The notes below the pieces were generated by a model that saw only the letters and a list, made by a program, of their open reading frames with translations, did no database searches and was not told the DNA's origin. Below are positions 18,272 to 28,421 of a DNA stretch of 64,000 nt, in pieces; within the stretch, counting starts at the first letter, position 1, and the number at the start of each line of letters is the position of its first letter. Source of the stretch: Burkholderia ubonensis subsp. mesacidophila (GTDB lineage Bacteria; Pseudomonadota; Gammaproteobacteria; Burkholderiales; Burkholderiaceae); NCBI RefSeq assembly GCF_002097715.1, contig NZ_CP020737.1:2232001-2296000 (forward strand), in the 5' to 3' direction. A program made the position numbers and the translations under genes.

Positions 18272-19221
18272 GCTTTCCCTTGGTTCCGTTGATTGGGCTG
18301 ATACGGATGATGTTCATGCCAGTGACGCGCGATATCGACACGCCGCGTCACCCATACGCGATCGTGCTGCTCGATGTGGTCGAGGAACCGTTGCAGCGCG
18401 CGGAACCGGCCCGGCCGGCCGAGCAGCCGGCAGTGCATGCCGATCGACAGCATCTTCGGCGCCTCGTCGCCCTCCTCGTACAGCACGTCGAATGCGTCGC
18501 GCAGGTAGTGGAAGAAGTGATCCGCGGTGTTGAAGCCCTGCGGCGTCGCGAAGCGCATGTCGTTGGTGTCGAGCGTGTACGGCACGATCAGCTGCGGCGT
18601 CGTGCCGCCGCCCGACACGTCGACGTCCATCCAGAACGGCAGGTCGTCACCGTAATTGTCCGAGTCGTACAGGAAGCCGCCGTATTCGGCGACGAGCCGG
18701 TGCGTGTTCGGGCTGTCGCGGCCGGTGTACCAGCCGAGCGGCCGCACGCCGGTCACGCGCTCGATCGCCGCCATGCCGAGCCGCATGTGCTCGGCCTCGA
18801 GCTCGGGCGTCATGCCCTGGTAGTGGATCCACCGCCAGCCGTGGCACGCGATTTCATGGCCGAGCTCGACGAACGCGCGCGCGAGCTCCGGATGCCGCTC
18901 GATCGCCATGCCGACGCCGAACACGGTCAACGGCAGGCCGCGCTTCTCGAACTCGCGCAGGATGCGCCACACGCCGGCCCGCGACCCGTATTCGTAGATC
19001 GACTCCATGCTCATGTGGCGGTCCGGATACGCGGCCGCACCGACGATTTCCGACAGGAACTGCTCGGAGCCGGGGTCGCCGTGCAGCACGCAGTTCTCGC
19101 CGCCCTCTTCGTAGTTCAGCACGAACTGCACCGCGACGCGCGCCCGCCCGGGCCAGTTCGCCTGCACCGGATGGCGGCCGTAGCCGATCAGATCGCGTGG
19201 ATAGTTGGGATCGAGTGACAT
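18268..19221 (-). CDS. puuE: allantoinase PuuE, polysaccharide-deacetylase fold
   Basis: Metal-independent allantoinase of the NodB-like family, opening the allantoin ring to allantoate. The 317 residues begin with PRDLIGYGRHPVQANWPG, contain NYEEGGE and SEIVGAA, and show the modified deacetylase motif GHEIACHGWRWIHY. Distinctive features match the PuuE group: RHMSMESIYEYGSR and YTLDTNDMRF. A longer in-frame start exists, but the ATG at 19221 precedes the family N-terminus (MSLDPNYPRDL). It heads the puuE-uraD-alc-allA block. Confidence 0.93.
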   Translation of the reverse strand: MSLDPNYPRDLIGYGRHPVQANWPGRARVAVQFVLNYEEGGENCVLHGDPGSEQFLSEIVGAAAYPDRHMSMESIYEYGSRAGVWRILREFEKRGLPLTVFGVGMAIERHPELARAFVELGHEIACHGWRWIHYQGMTPELEAEHMRLGMAAIERVTGVRPLGWYTGRDSPNTHRLVAEYGGFLYDSDNYGDDLPFWMDVDVSGGGTTPQLIVPYTLDTNDMRFATPQGFNTADHFFHYLRDAFDVLYEEGDEAPKMLSIGMHCRLLGRPGRFRALQRFLDHIEQHDRVWVTRRVDIARHWHEHHPYQPNQRNQGKA

Positions 19222-19390
19222 GGTTCGATGTGCGACGAAAGCCTGCTGAAGTAATGGGTATCGATCGGCCCGGCCGGCGGGCCGCCGCGTTCGCACCGGC
19301 TGCGCGGCGCCCCCGCGAGCCGATGCGAACGACGGCCCAGTGTAGCGAAAACGCCCATATGCGCCCATACAGCGGCGCAGATAGTGCGTG

Positions 19391-20218
19391 TCAGACGGTG
19401 TGTATGTGCGGGTGCGGCAAAGCGGCGGCGTCCGCCTGCGGCGCGGCCGCGCCCGGCCGGCCCGGCGCCGGGTCCGCCGCGTCCCCGGGCGGGCTGAAGC
19501 GCGCGAATTCGCCGTCATAGCGCTTCGGCAGCGGGCGCGCGTAATCGCCGCGCTTCGCGGTCGCGAGCCGCAGCGCGACGAGCGCCTCGGCCCACTTCAC
19601 CGCCGCCGTGACGCCTTCGACCACCGGCGCGCCGATCTGCTGCTCGATCTCGTGCGCGAATTCGGCCATCCCCGCGCAGCCGAGCACGATCGCGTCGGCG
19701 CCGTCCTCATCGAGCGCGCGCCGGCATTCGTCGACGATGATCCGGCGCGCGGCCGAGCCGGGCCGGTCGAGTTCGAGCACCGCGACGTCGGTCGCGCGCA
19801 CGTTGCGGCAGAACCGCTTCATCCCGTAGCGTTCGGCCAGATGCCACGCCATCCCGCAGGTGCGCGCGAGCGTCGTGACGACCGAGAAGCCGGGCGCGAG
19901 CACGCTCGCCGCGTGCATCGCCGCCTCGGCGATGCCGATCACGGGCCCGCGCGCGAGCTCACGCGCCGCATGCAGCCCCGGATCGCCGAAGCATGCGATC
20001 ACGTACGCGTCGAAGCCGTCGCGCTCGCCCTGCGCGATCTCGGCCAGCAGCCCGGGGGTGGCGAGCGCCTCGTCGTAATAGCCTTCGATCGACGGCGGGC
20101 CCATCGGCGGGCTGACCGCCACCACCGCGGTGCCGGCGCCCGCGACCTCGCGCGCGCAGCGGCCCATCGCGTCGGTCATCCGCCGCGTCGTGTTCGGATT
20201 GATCAGCTTGATCTTCAT
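19391..20218 (-). CDS. aspartate/glutamate-hydantoin racemase family protein (allantoin racemase-like)
   Basis: A 275-residue racemase of the HyuE/HpxA type that would interconvert allantoin enantiomers. It begins with the family motif KLINPNTTRRMT. The two catalytic cysteines are in AYVIACFGDPGL and IVLGCAGMAEF. It has an Ala/Pro-rich C-terminal extension of about 30 residues ending HPHIHTV that is not part of the fold. The stop lies 169 bases before puuE, and the permease stop lies 10 bases upstream, so it is part of the operon. Allantoin as substrate is inferred from position. Confidence 0.85.
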   Translation of the reverse strand: MKIKLINPNTTRRMTDAMGRCAREVAGAGTAVVAVSPPMGPPSIEGYYDEALATPGLLAEIAQGERDGFDAYVIACFGDPGLHAARELARGPVIGIAEAAMHAASVLAPGFSVVTTLARTCGMAWHLAERYGMKRFCRNVRATDVAVLELDRPGSAARRIIVDECRRALDEDGADAIVLGCAGMAEFAHEIEQQIGAPVVEGVTAAVKWAEALVALRLATAKRGDYARPLPKRYDGEFARFSPPGDAADPAPGRPGAAAPQADAAALPHPHIHTV

Positions 20219-20228
20219 CGCGCGCTCC

Positions 20229-21713
20229 TCAGGCCTTGCCGTTCGCCAGCAGGCGGTAGAACCCGAACCCGAGCGCCGCGCCGATGAACCACGAGAAGTT
20301 CGCGACGCCCTGCCAGCCCGGCATCATCACGCAGACGATCGCGATCAGCGCGGCCGGAAGCAGCGCGGCGAGCGCGCGACGGTTGACGCCGCCCGTGTAC
20401 CAGTACGCGCCGCGCTCGGACATCGTGTACAGGTCGTCGCGCACGATCCGGCCGCGCTTGACGAGGTAGAAGTCGGCGATCAGCACGCCGTACAGCGGGC
20501 CGATGAACGCGCCGAGCACGTCGAGCGTGTAATGGATCACGGCCGGGTTGTTGAACAGGTTCCACGGCGTGATGAAGATCGACGCGACCGCCGCGAGCAT
20601 CCCGCCCGCGCGCCAGCTGATGAGCCGCGGCGCGACGTTCGAGAAGTCGAACGCGGGCGACACGAAGTTCGCGACGATGTTGATGCCGATCGTCGCGATC
20701 GTGAACGTCAGCGCGCCGAGGATGACCGCGGTCGGATGATCGATGCGCCCGACCGTCTCGACCGGATCGGTGATCAGCTCGCCGAACACCGGCAGCGTCG
20801 CGGCGGTCGTGATCACCGTGACGAGCGAGAACGCGAGGAAGTTGACCGGCAGACCCCAGAAGTTGCCGCGCTTCACGTCGCCGAAGCTCCTGCAATAGCG
20901 CGAGAAGTCGCCGAAATTCAGCATCGGCCCGGAGAAGTACGACACGACGAGCGAGATCGCGGTGATCATCACCGGGATCACCTCGGCGCCGTGATACTTG
21001 ACGCCGCCGAGGTTGATGCCGATGTTGCGCCAGCCCGCGCGCCACACCATGTAGCCCGCGAGGATGAACATCACGACATAGACGGCCGGGCCCGCGAAGT
21101 CGATGAATTTCTTGATCGTCTCCATCCCGTTCCAGAACACGAACGCCTGCAGCACCCACAGCAGCATGAAGCCCGCCCAGCCGACCGCAGACAGCCCGAA
21201 CAAGCCGTAGCGGTGCACGTCCGCATACGGCAGCCACTGCGGAAAAAACTTCAGCACGACGATCACGAGCGCGCTCGACGCGAGATAGGTCTGGATCCCG
21301 TACCACGCGATCGCGATCAGCCCGCGGATCACCGCCGGCACGTTCGCGCCGAGCACGCCGAACGTCGCTCGGCACGCGACCGGATACGGCACGCCGATCT
21401 GCTGGCTCGGCCGCGCGATCAGGTTGCACAGCACGTTGACGAGGCCGATGCCGACGATCAGCGCGATCAGCACCTGCCAGCTCGTCAGACCGAGCGCGAA
21501 CAGGCTGCCCGCGAACACGTAGCCGCCGACGCTGTGCACGTCCGACATCCAGAACGCGAAGATGTTGTACGAACCCCATTTCTGATTCTTAAGGGGTGCC
21601 AAATCTTCGTTATACAGACGTTCACTGAAACCACCCGGCAATGGCGGGCTGCTCTCCTCGCTGCCGCCCTCCGCCGGATATGCGCTGTCGTGCACCACAC
21701 TGAACTGAGCCAT
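20229..21713 (-). CDS. NCS1-family nucleobase/allantoin permease
   Basis: Sodium- or proton-coupled importer with 494 residues and about 12 membrane helices. Family signatures include the N-terminal ERLYNEDLAPLKNQKWGSYNIF, WMSDVHSVGGY, and the hydantoin-transporter-like GMETIKKFIDFAGP and SWRAGGMLAA. The ATG at 21713 has AGGAGAGG just upstream; the extra 12 codons of the longer frame are not supported. Position first after the GntR gene and before the racemase makes allantoin, uracil or a hydantoin its likely cargo. Confidence 0.9.
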   Translation of the reverse strand: MAQFSVVHDSAYPAEGGSEESSPPLPGGFSERLYNEDLAPLKNQKWGSYNIFAFWMSDVHSVGGYVFAGSLFALGLTSWQVLIALIVGIGLVNVLCNLIARPSQQIGVPYPVACRATFGVLGANVPAVIRGLIAIAWYGIQTYLASSALVIVVLKFFPQWLPYADVHRYGLFGLSAVGWAGFMLLWVLQAFVFWNGMETIKKFIDFAGPAVYVVMFILAGYMVWRAGWRNIGINLGGVKYHGAEVIPVMITAISLVVSYFSGPMLNFGDFSRYCRSFGDVKRGNFWGLPVNFLAFSLVTVITTAATLPVFGELITDPVETVGRIDHPTAVILGALTFTIATIGINIVANFVSPAFDFSNVAPRLISWRAGGMLAAVASIFITPWNLFNNPAVIHYTLDVLGAFIGPLYGVLIADFYLVKRGRIVRDDLYTMSERGAYWYTGGVNRRALAALLPAALIAIVCVMMPGWQGVANFSWFIGAALGFGFYRLLANGKA

Positions 21714-21864
21714 GACCTCTCCTTGACCGCGGCCGCAGGGCCGCTTCATCGTCGTCGAAATCGCCCCGGACCGTCGTCCCGGGGTCGGACCTGCGGCCGC
21801 GGCGCGAACCGCGGACCGGCACTGCTTCAGTTCGGGTGGCGCGTGAATCCGGTTCCGTCGCCGC

Positions 21865-22572
21865 TTACGCGGCGCCGCCGAACACCTCGCGCAAATCGAC
21901 CGCCCCGGGCGCGGGCCGGTCCAGCATCTTCAATTCGACGTGTTGCAGGTGGTGCGCCATCAGCTCCGCCGCGCGCTTCGCGTCCCCCGCTTCCAGCGCG
22001 ACGAGGATCGCGCCGTGATCGTCGAACGAACACGGGCTTCGCCCGTGCGATTCGTACAGCGCCGACATCAGCGTCGAGCGCGCGACGAGGCCGTCGAGGC
22101 ACGCGCTGAGCGTCGCATTGCCCATCAGCGCGGCGAGCGCCGTATGGAACTCGCCCGACAGGCGGATCCACGCCGGGACGTCACGCCGCTCGAACGCCTT
22201 GCGCTCCTTGTCGATCAGCGCCGCGACGCCCTTCAGGCGTTTCGCGCCCGGCCCGGTCGCAAGCCGTTCGACCACCGCCAGCTCGATGATCCGGCGCATC
22301 TCGAACACCTCGTGCACGTCCTGCAGCGTCGGGCTCGCGACGAACGCGCCGCGATTCGGCTCCAGGTCGACCAGCCGGTCGGTCGCGAGCAGCGCGAGCG
22401 CCTGGCGGATCGTCCCGCGCTTGACGCCGAACACGTCGCACAGCTGCGCCTCGGTCAGCTTCGCGCCGGGCGCGAGCCGATGCTCGAGGATCGCCGTGCG
22501 GATACGCTCGGCGATCGCTTCGGGTCCGGGCGCGCCGGACGGGACGGATTCGGGCTCGTTCATGATCTGCAT
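21865..22572 (-). CDS. GntR-family regulator, FadR subgroup
   Basis: Winged-helix N-terminus with the GntR pattern (AIAERIRTAILEHRLAPG, LCDVFGVKRGTIRQAL, LEPNRGAFV) and an all-helical FCD effector domain (VFEMRRIIE, EFHTALAALMGN, DDHGAILVALEAGD). The start is taken at ATG 22572; another ATG at 22563 is possible. It lies 151 bases upstream of the permease on the same strand. Two palindromes with a shared TTGT-N2-ACAA core sit immediately upstream (36 and 176 bases), matching autoregulation and control of the allantoin operon. It is probably a ligand-released repressor. Confidence 0.85.
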   Translation of the reverse strand: MQIMNEPESVPSGAPGPEAIAERIRTAILEHRLAPGAKLTEAQLCDVFGVKRGTIRQALALLATDRLVDLEPNRGAFVASPTLQDVHEVFEMRRIIELAVVERLATGPGAKRLKGVAALIDKERKAFERRDVPAWIRLSGEFHTALAALMGNATLSACLDGLVARSTLMSALYESHGRSPCSFDDHGAILVALEAGDAKRAAELMAHHLQHVELKMLDRPAPGAVDLREVFGGAA

Positions 22573-22607
22573 CGTCTGATGGTCCTCATCGTAGAACGGA
22601 CACAAAG

Positions 22608-22619
22608 ATTGTCAACAAT
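22608..22619. promoter_or_regulatory. putative GntR operator, proximal
   Basis: ATTGTCAACAAT: arms ATTGT / ACAAT with a 2-base centre, 36 bases before the GntR start. The core is the same as the distal site at 22748-22765. Confidence 0.5.
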
Positions 22620-22747
22620 TCATTTCGTCAATTTTGCACAATCGGCGCGCATCGCGGTGAGCCGGCGTGGTGCAATCCACGCCAAATCCCTGCGCTACAA
22701 GCCTGAATCGCCTGTCGACAGTGATCCTTGCCCGCATTGACGCCGGT

Positions 22748-22765
22748 AATTTTGTTGACAAAATT
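22748..22765. promoter_or_regulatory. putative GntR operator, distal
   Basis: AATTTTGTTGACAAAATT: 8-base arms AATTTTGT / ACAAAATT around TG. It is strikingly A/T-rich for this genome and repeats the TTGT-N2-ACAA core of the proximal site 140 bases away. The spacing would allow DNA looping. The rest of the 308-base gap 22573-22880 shows nothing else apart from the ldcA terminator. Confidence 0.5.
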
Positions 22766-22835
22766 GGTGCACGGCAGAAGCGGCACCGCGTTGCGCGGCG
22801 CCCGAATGCTTGACCGTTAGTTGCGAGACCGCGTA

Positions 22836-22858
22836 AAGAAAAAGGCGGAAGACCCGCC
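22836..22858 (-). terminator. probable terminator of the LD-carboxypeptidase gene
   Basis: Read leftwards, a short stem GGCGG / CCGCC with a 5-base loop is followed by TTTTTCTTT. It lies 22 bases after the ldcA stop. Confidence 0.5.
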
Positions 22859-22880
22859 CTTTCGATCGTGCGTCCCGGCA

Positions 22881-23819
22881 TCAGCCGAGATGCGGATAGT
22901 CCGACAGCGTGAGCCGGAAGCCGTGCGCGTTCGCGACCAGCTGCGCCTGTGCGCCGAACGGCAGCGTCACCAGGTCCGGCACGTGACCGAACTGCAACCC
23001 CGTGATGACCGGGATGCCGATCACCGCGCGCACCTGCTCGATCATCGTCTGCATGTCGTAGCCATTGTCGTATTCGAACGGCCGCGCGCCGGTGAACTGG
23101 CCGAGCACGAGCGCCTGCTGGCGCGCGAGCAGCCCCGACAGGTGCAGCTGGTAGATCATCCGCTCGATGCGGAACGGCTGCTCGTTGACGTCCTCGACGA
23201 ACAGGATGCCGCCCTCGATGTCGGGCATGTACGGCGTGCCGACGAGCGACGTGAGGATCGCGAGGTTGCCGCCCCACAGCGTGCCGGACACGTTGACGCT
23301 CTGCGCCTGCGGCGCGTCGGCCATGAGCGTCGTGGACGGCTGCGCGATCGTCCGCCAGAAGTGGCTCATCGTGAAGTCGCTGGGCGTCTGAGCGCCGAAA
23401 TCAGCCGACAGCATCGGACCGCCGAACGTCTTGATCCGCGCCTTCGCATACAGCGCGAGCTGGATCGCGGTGAAGTCGCTGTGGCCGACCAGCGCGATCG
23501 GCTGGTCGCGCAGCCGGCGCTCGAGCCCGCGATAGTCGAGCCCGTGCAGGATGCGCGCGGCGCCGTAGCCGCCGCGCACCGCGAGCCCGATGTCGGGCAG
23601 CGGCCGCGCGGGATCGGCGAGCCGGTTCAGGTCCCCCGCCCGTTCGCCGTCGGTGCCGCCGAAACGCTGGTAGCGCCGCTGCGTCGCCTCGACGTTCTCG
23701 ATGCGGTGCTGCGCGTCGCTCAGGCGCTCGAGCGCGCGATTGATCGCGTCGGGATCGTGCGGATAGCCGGACGGCGCCAGCAGGCGGATGGAATAGGATG
23801 CGGTGGGCGGAGCGGACAT
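22881..23819 (-). CDS. ldcA: LD-carboxypeptidase (peptidase S66)
   Basis: Cytoplasmic murein-recycling enzyme that removes the terminal D-Ala from tetrapeptides. The 312 residues show the S66 layout: N-terminal RLLAPSGYPHD, VRGGYGAARILHGLD, the nucleophile region ALVGHSDFTAIQLALY, then GGNLAILTSLVGTP and ILFVEDVNEQPFRIERM with catalytic Glu. The final His of the triad is in GLQFGHVPDLVTLPFG. It lies 57 bases downstream of tadA on the same strand and may be the last gene of that unit. Confidence 0.92.
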   Translation of the reverse strand: MSAPPTASYSIRLLAPSGYPHDPDAINRALERLSDAQHRIENVEATQRRYQRFGGTDGERAGDLNRLADPARPLPDIGLAVRGGYGAARILHGLDYRGLERRLRDQPIALVGHSDFTAIQLALYAKARIKTFGGPMLSADFGAQTPSDFTMSHFWRTIAQPSTTLMADAPQAQSVNVSGTLWGGNLAILTSLVGTPYMPDIEGGILFVEDVNEQPFRIERMIYQLHLSGLLARQQALVLGQFTGARPFEYDNGYDMQTMIEQVRAVIGIPVITGLQFGHVPDLVTLPFGAQAQLVANAHGFRLTLSDYPHLG

Positions 23820-23876
23820 GGGCAGGACGTGTCGGTGATCAAACCAGCTTAGAGGGCCCGAACCGCGCCGGGTTCA

Positions 23877-24850
<974 letters not shown>

Positions 24851-25106
24851 TGGTCAATCGAAACAATGCGGCAGCCGAATTCTAGCAGGGTGACGCGCAT
24901 GTGACAGGCCCTTCGAGAGAATGCTCGATATTGCATCGGCGACAGGATTGTGCTGCGTCGGCGCACGCGTCGTTCTTCCCCCATTTACAACGATGCGCGG
25001 CGTGCGGCATCGCATAATCGCACCGCATCGCCGCGCATTGCCCCGTCAGCGCCGCCGGAAGACGCGACCGCCCGCGCCGCCCGGCGGTCGGCGGTCGGAC
25101 CAATGA

Positions 25107-25370
25107 CTATTGACCGCCCTGGTAGAGCTGGTTCAAGCGTTCCAGTTCGCCCGACTTCTGCGCGCGCAGCAGTTCCTGCTTGACCTGCGCCCGTGTCAGG
25201 CCGGTCGGGCTGCCCGACTGCGTACCTGCGGCGGGCATGCTGCCCACCGACGTCGAGCTAATCGCGGCGTCGGACGGCGACGCCGGTGTGCTTCCCTCCT
25301 GCGCCCGGGCGAGCCCCATCGCACCCAGCACGCAGACTGCGGCCAACGCCGCCTTGAATACGGTCTTCAT
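25107..25370 (-). CDS. DUF4148 small secreted protein
   Basis: An 87-residue protein with a signal peptide (residues 1-23, cleavage after GLARA) and a Ser/Ala/Gly-rich spacer. The C-terminal DUF4148 motif reads GLTRAQVKQELLRAQKSGELERLNQLY. Such small periplasmic proteins are numerous in Burkholderiales and of unknown function. Monocistronic. Confidence 0.85.
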   Translation of the reverse strand: MKTVFKAALAAVCVLGAMGLARAQEGSTPASPSDAAISSTSVGSMPAAGTQSGSPTGLTRAQVKQELLRAQKSGELERLNQLYQGGQ

Positions 25371-25922
25371 CGTGGCACCTCACATGAAGCAGCAATGCGA
25401 TCTGTTCGACGCGGGCGGCGCTGATGTCCGCCGTCCGCGCGCTTCGACATCCGCCTCATTGCGATGCGCCGGCCGAGCCTGTCCATGGCCGTTGCCGACG
25501 CCATGCAGCCGCGCGCATTCGACAGGCCGGCCGGCGACCGGCTCGCGCGCCCGAGGCTTCGTCGATCTTTTCCAGCATTCCCCCTATGAATTCCCCCGGG
25601 TCAGCGCATCGGGATGCGCAAAACCGCTTCGCGGCCGCATCGCGCGTTTCGTGTCGTCCTGTTCGCACGTTTCGCCGCATCGCGAATCGAATCTTCCTGT
25701 CGTGCTCGCGTTGCTTCGGACTCCTCTCTCGCATCGCGCGCGACAGCGTGCGGCATCGGTCGTACGGCAGGAATGGGGCAATGATAGGGACCACGGGTGC
25801 GCTTGACGCCCCCTTGAAAGGGGGCAATTGCGCGAGTTGTCATCTTTTCCGCCTAAGCTCAACACATCGCGCACCGCGACGCTGTCGCGAGCAGGTCCGT
25901 CGTACGCTCGAGGGACGTCTTC
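25371..25922. promoter_or_regulatory. non-coding gap upstream of the LuxR gene
   Basis: These 552 bases hold no supported gene; the overlapping frames on both strands look like compositional noise. The one clear structure is a palindrome GCCCCCT-TGAA-AGGGGGC at 25808-25825, 98 bases before the LuxR start. It could be an operator for that regulator or part of a leader. The divergent DUF4148 promoter must lie near 25371-25500, but no convincing -35/-10 pair was found. Confidence 0.35.
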
Positions 25923-27005
25923 ATGTCTGACAAGCACGCCGCGCTTGCAGGTCACATTCGACGACTGTGTTCGCTGGGCGTCGAGCCGCGTCTCGTCATT
26001 CCTCACGTGATTGAAGCGGCACGGCACATCGTCGGCGCCGACTGGGGGATGTTCTTCTACGCGGACGACCGTCATGCGCTGACCGACGTGTACAGCGAAA
26101 ACGACGCGGTCTACACGGTGCTTCCCGCCTACTTCGCGAACGTCCACAACACCCGGCAACAGGAAGTGCTCGGCGTCACCTTTTCCGACGCGATGCGTCG
26201 CGGACGCGGCTTCGACAACAGCGCGCGCTACGACAGCGCGCTATTGTCGAGCGCCATGTATGCGGACCTGTGGCGGCCGGTATCGATGCGGCACTGTCTC
26301 GAGCTGACCGCGACCGACGGCACGCGCGGCTGGGGCAGCCTGCAATTGTCCCGTTCACCGGGCAGCCCGCCGTTCTCCGAACGGGATCACCGCGACCTCG
26401 AACCGTTCGCGCGGCATCTCGCACATGCGCTGTCGCGTCCCGTGCAGCCGCCGCTGCATGAAGCGGAAGGCAGCCTGTCCGCGATCGTGGTCGTCGACGA
26501 CGCCGGCCGGGTCCTGCTGCACAATGCGGACAGCATCCGGATGCTGGCGCTCGCGACCGGCGAGCCGCTCGCGTTCTATCGCCACGACCGCGTACCGGAC
26601 TGGCTCGCGCCGCTGCTGACGAACGTCAGCCGGATCTGGCGAGGCCACCCCGCGCCGCCCGCCACGCTGGAGCGCCGCACCACCGCGGGCCGCTTCCGCT
26701 TCAAGGCGTATCGCTTCGCCGACGCCGGCGCGATGCGACGCGAATTCGCGATCGTGATCTACATCGAGCACTTCCCGCCGCTCGAACTGGAAATCGAGCG
26801 GCTCGGCTTCCGGCTCGGCCTCACCGAACGCCAGCGCGAGCTCTGCACGCAGCTCGTGCTCGGCCGCTCGCACAGCGAGATCGCGCGTTGCCTCGCGTTG
26901 CGCGACAGCACGGTCGTCGATCACGTCCGCAAGATCTATCGCAAGCTCGACGTCCACAACCACGACGAGCTGCGCAGCGTGTTTCGTCTCGGCGCGCAGG
27001 GGTAG
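25923..27005 (+). CDS. LuxR-family regulator with GAF-like sensor domain
   Basis: The protein has 360 residues. The first 170 resemble a GAF/PAS-like sensor (HVIEAARHIVGADWGMFFYAD, SMRHCLEL, FSERDHRDLEPFARHL). A second PAS-like stretch follows (SAIVVVDDAGRVLLHNADS, a typical PAS opening). The C-terminal LuxR helix-turn-helix spans about residues 295-350 (LTERQRELCTQLVLGRSHSEIARCL, STVVDHVRKIYRKLDVHNHDEL). No response-regulator receiver is present, so the signal is probably sensed directly. It converges on an MFS gene; the target is unknown. Confidence 0.85.
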   Translation: MSDKHAALAGHIRRLCSLGVEPRLVIPHVIEAARHIVGADWGMFFYADDRHALTDVYSENDAVYTVLPAYFANVHNTRQQEVLGVTFSDAMRRGRGFDNSARYDSALLSSAMYADLWRPVSMRHCLELTATDGTRGWGSLQLSRSPGSPPFSERDHRDLEPFARHLAHALSRPVQPPLHEAEGSLSAIVVVDDAGRVLLHNADSIRMLALATGEPLAFYRHDRVPDWLAPLLTNVSRIWRGHPAPPATLERRTTAGRFRFKAYRFADAGAMRREFAIVIYIEHFPPLELEIERLGFRLGLTERQRELCTQLVLGRSHSEIARCLALRDSTVVDHVRKIYRKLDVHNHDELRSVFRLGAQG

Positions 27006-27021
27006 CCGCGCGGCGCGCGCG

Positions 27022-28236
27022 TCACGCCGCCGCCGGCATCGAGCGATCCTTCGGAAACGGCCGGAACGTCAGCGCGATCAGGAACGCGCCGATCCCGATG
27101 CCGAACGACCCGACATAGAGCCAGCCGTAGCCGCCGAGCGCATCGAAGATCAGGCCGCCGGCGACCGGCCCCGCCGCCATCCCCAGGCTGCCGGCCATCG
27201 CACTGCCGCCGATCACGGTGCCCATCATCCGCAGCGGGAAGTTTTCGCGCGCAATGACCGGATACAAGGGCATCACGCCTGCGTAGACGAAACCGAACAG
27301 CGTCGCGACCGCATAGAACCCGCCAAGGCCGCGCACGAAGAAGTAGGCGAGCGCGCCGACCGCCTGGATCAGCAGGCCCGCCACCAGCATGCGTTTCGCG
27401 CCGGCGCGATCGCCCAGGATGCCGAACGCGATGCGGCCTCCCATGCCGGCCAGCCCTTCCACGCTGTAGATCGACACCGCGGCGATGAGCGGTATCCCGC
27501 AACTCGTCGCGTAGCTCACCGTATGGAAGATCGGGCCGGAGTGCGTCATGCAGCAGAAGAAGTTCGTCAGCGCCAGGATCATGAATTGCGGCGAACGCAG
27601 CGCCTGCCCGACGGACATCGCGGTGTGCCGCGCGTCCGCCGGCAACGCCGCGCCCTGCCCGCCGTCGAGCGCCGGGGCGCGGCGCACGAGGCACGCCGCC
27701 GGAATCATCAGGACAGCCGCCAGCGCGGCGATGATCTGCATCGACGTCCGCCAGCCGTGCACCGACACGAGCCACGCGGCCAGCGGGGACATCGTCATCG
27801 GCGCCATGCCCATGCCCGCGGACACGAGCGACACGGCGAGGCTGCGATGCGTGTCGAACCAGCCCGTCACGCACGCCATCACCGGCGCGAAGATCGCCGC
27901 CGTCGCACTGCCGACGAGCAGGCCGAAGCTCAGCTGAAACGCGGCCAGCGACGGCGCGCGGCTCGCGAGCGCGAGACTCGCGGCCAGCAGGACGGCCCCC
28001 GCCATCACCACGCCCCGCGGGCCCACGCGGTCCGACAGGCTGCCCCATGCGATGCTGGCGAGCGCCAGCGCGACGAAGCCGATCGTCATCGCGCTCGAGA
28101 TGCCGGTCACCGACCATCCGGTGTCGCGCGCGATCGGCCTCAGGAATACCGGCAGCGAAAACATCGCGCCGATCGCGACGCAGCCCAGCAGGCCGCCCGC
28201 GGCGACGATCACCCAGCGGTAGCGAGAAGCGTGCAT
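27022..28236 (-). CDS. MFS transporter
   Basis: 404 residues with 12 predicted membrane helices in two halves and the MFS loop motif GSLSDRVGPRG between helices 2 and 3; the second half has GILGDRAGAKR in the matching place. It resembles the oxalate/formate-monocarboxylate porter group in the opening WVIVAAGGLLGCVAIGAMFS. Cargo cannot be named. The ATG at 28236 follows AAGGAGAT; the much longer open frame runs antisense through the AraC gene and is rejected. Confidence 0.85.
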   Translation of the reverse strand: MHASRYRWVIVAAGGLLGCVAIGAMFSLPVFLRPIARDTGWSVTGISSAMTIGFVALALASIAWGSLSDRVGPRGVVMAGAVLLAASLALASRAPSLAAFQLSFGLLVGSATAAIFAPVMACVTGWFDTHRSLAVSLVSAGMGMAPMTMSPLAAWLVSVHGWRTSMQIIAALAAVLMIPAACLVRRAPALDGGQGAALPADARHTAMSVGQALRSPQFMILALTNFFCCMTHSGPIFHTVSYATSCGIPLIAAVSIYSVEGLAGMGGRIAFGILGDRAGAKRMLVAGLLIQAVGALAYFFVRGLGGFYAVATLFGFVYAGVMPLYPVIARENFPLRMMGTVIGGSAMAGSLGMAAGPVAGGLIFDALGGYGWLYVGSFGIGIGAFLIALTFRPFPKDRSMPAAA

Positions 28237-28421
28237 GTGGCATCTCCTTGTATCTGCGTCTATCCGCGATTTGACCCGGGTCTCGAGCACGGCCGGCGTC
28301 GACGTAGATACGACGAATGAGGTGCGCGCAAATCGACATGTCCGCCTGTTTTTTTTCGGCGCGTTCCGGTTCAACCGACCGCGCGGCATCGAAACCGACG
28401 AATGCCGGTCCGGAAGTTTTT

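Noticed and set aside
20130..22109. 659-residue open frame antisense to the NCS1 permease and racemase
   Set aside because: Low-complexity Arg/Asp composition, no ribosome site; opposite strand encodes real proteins.
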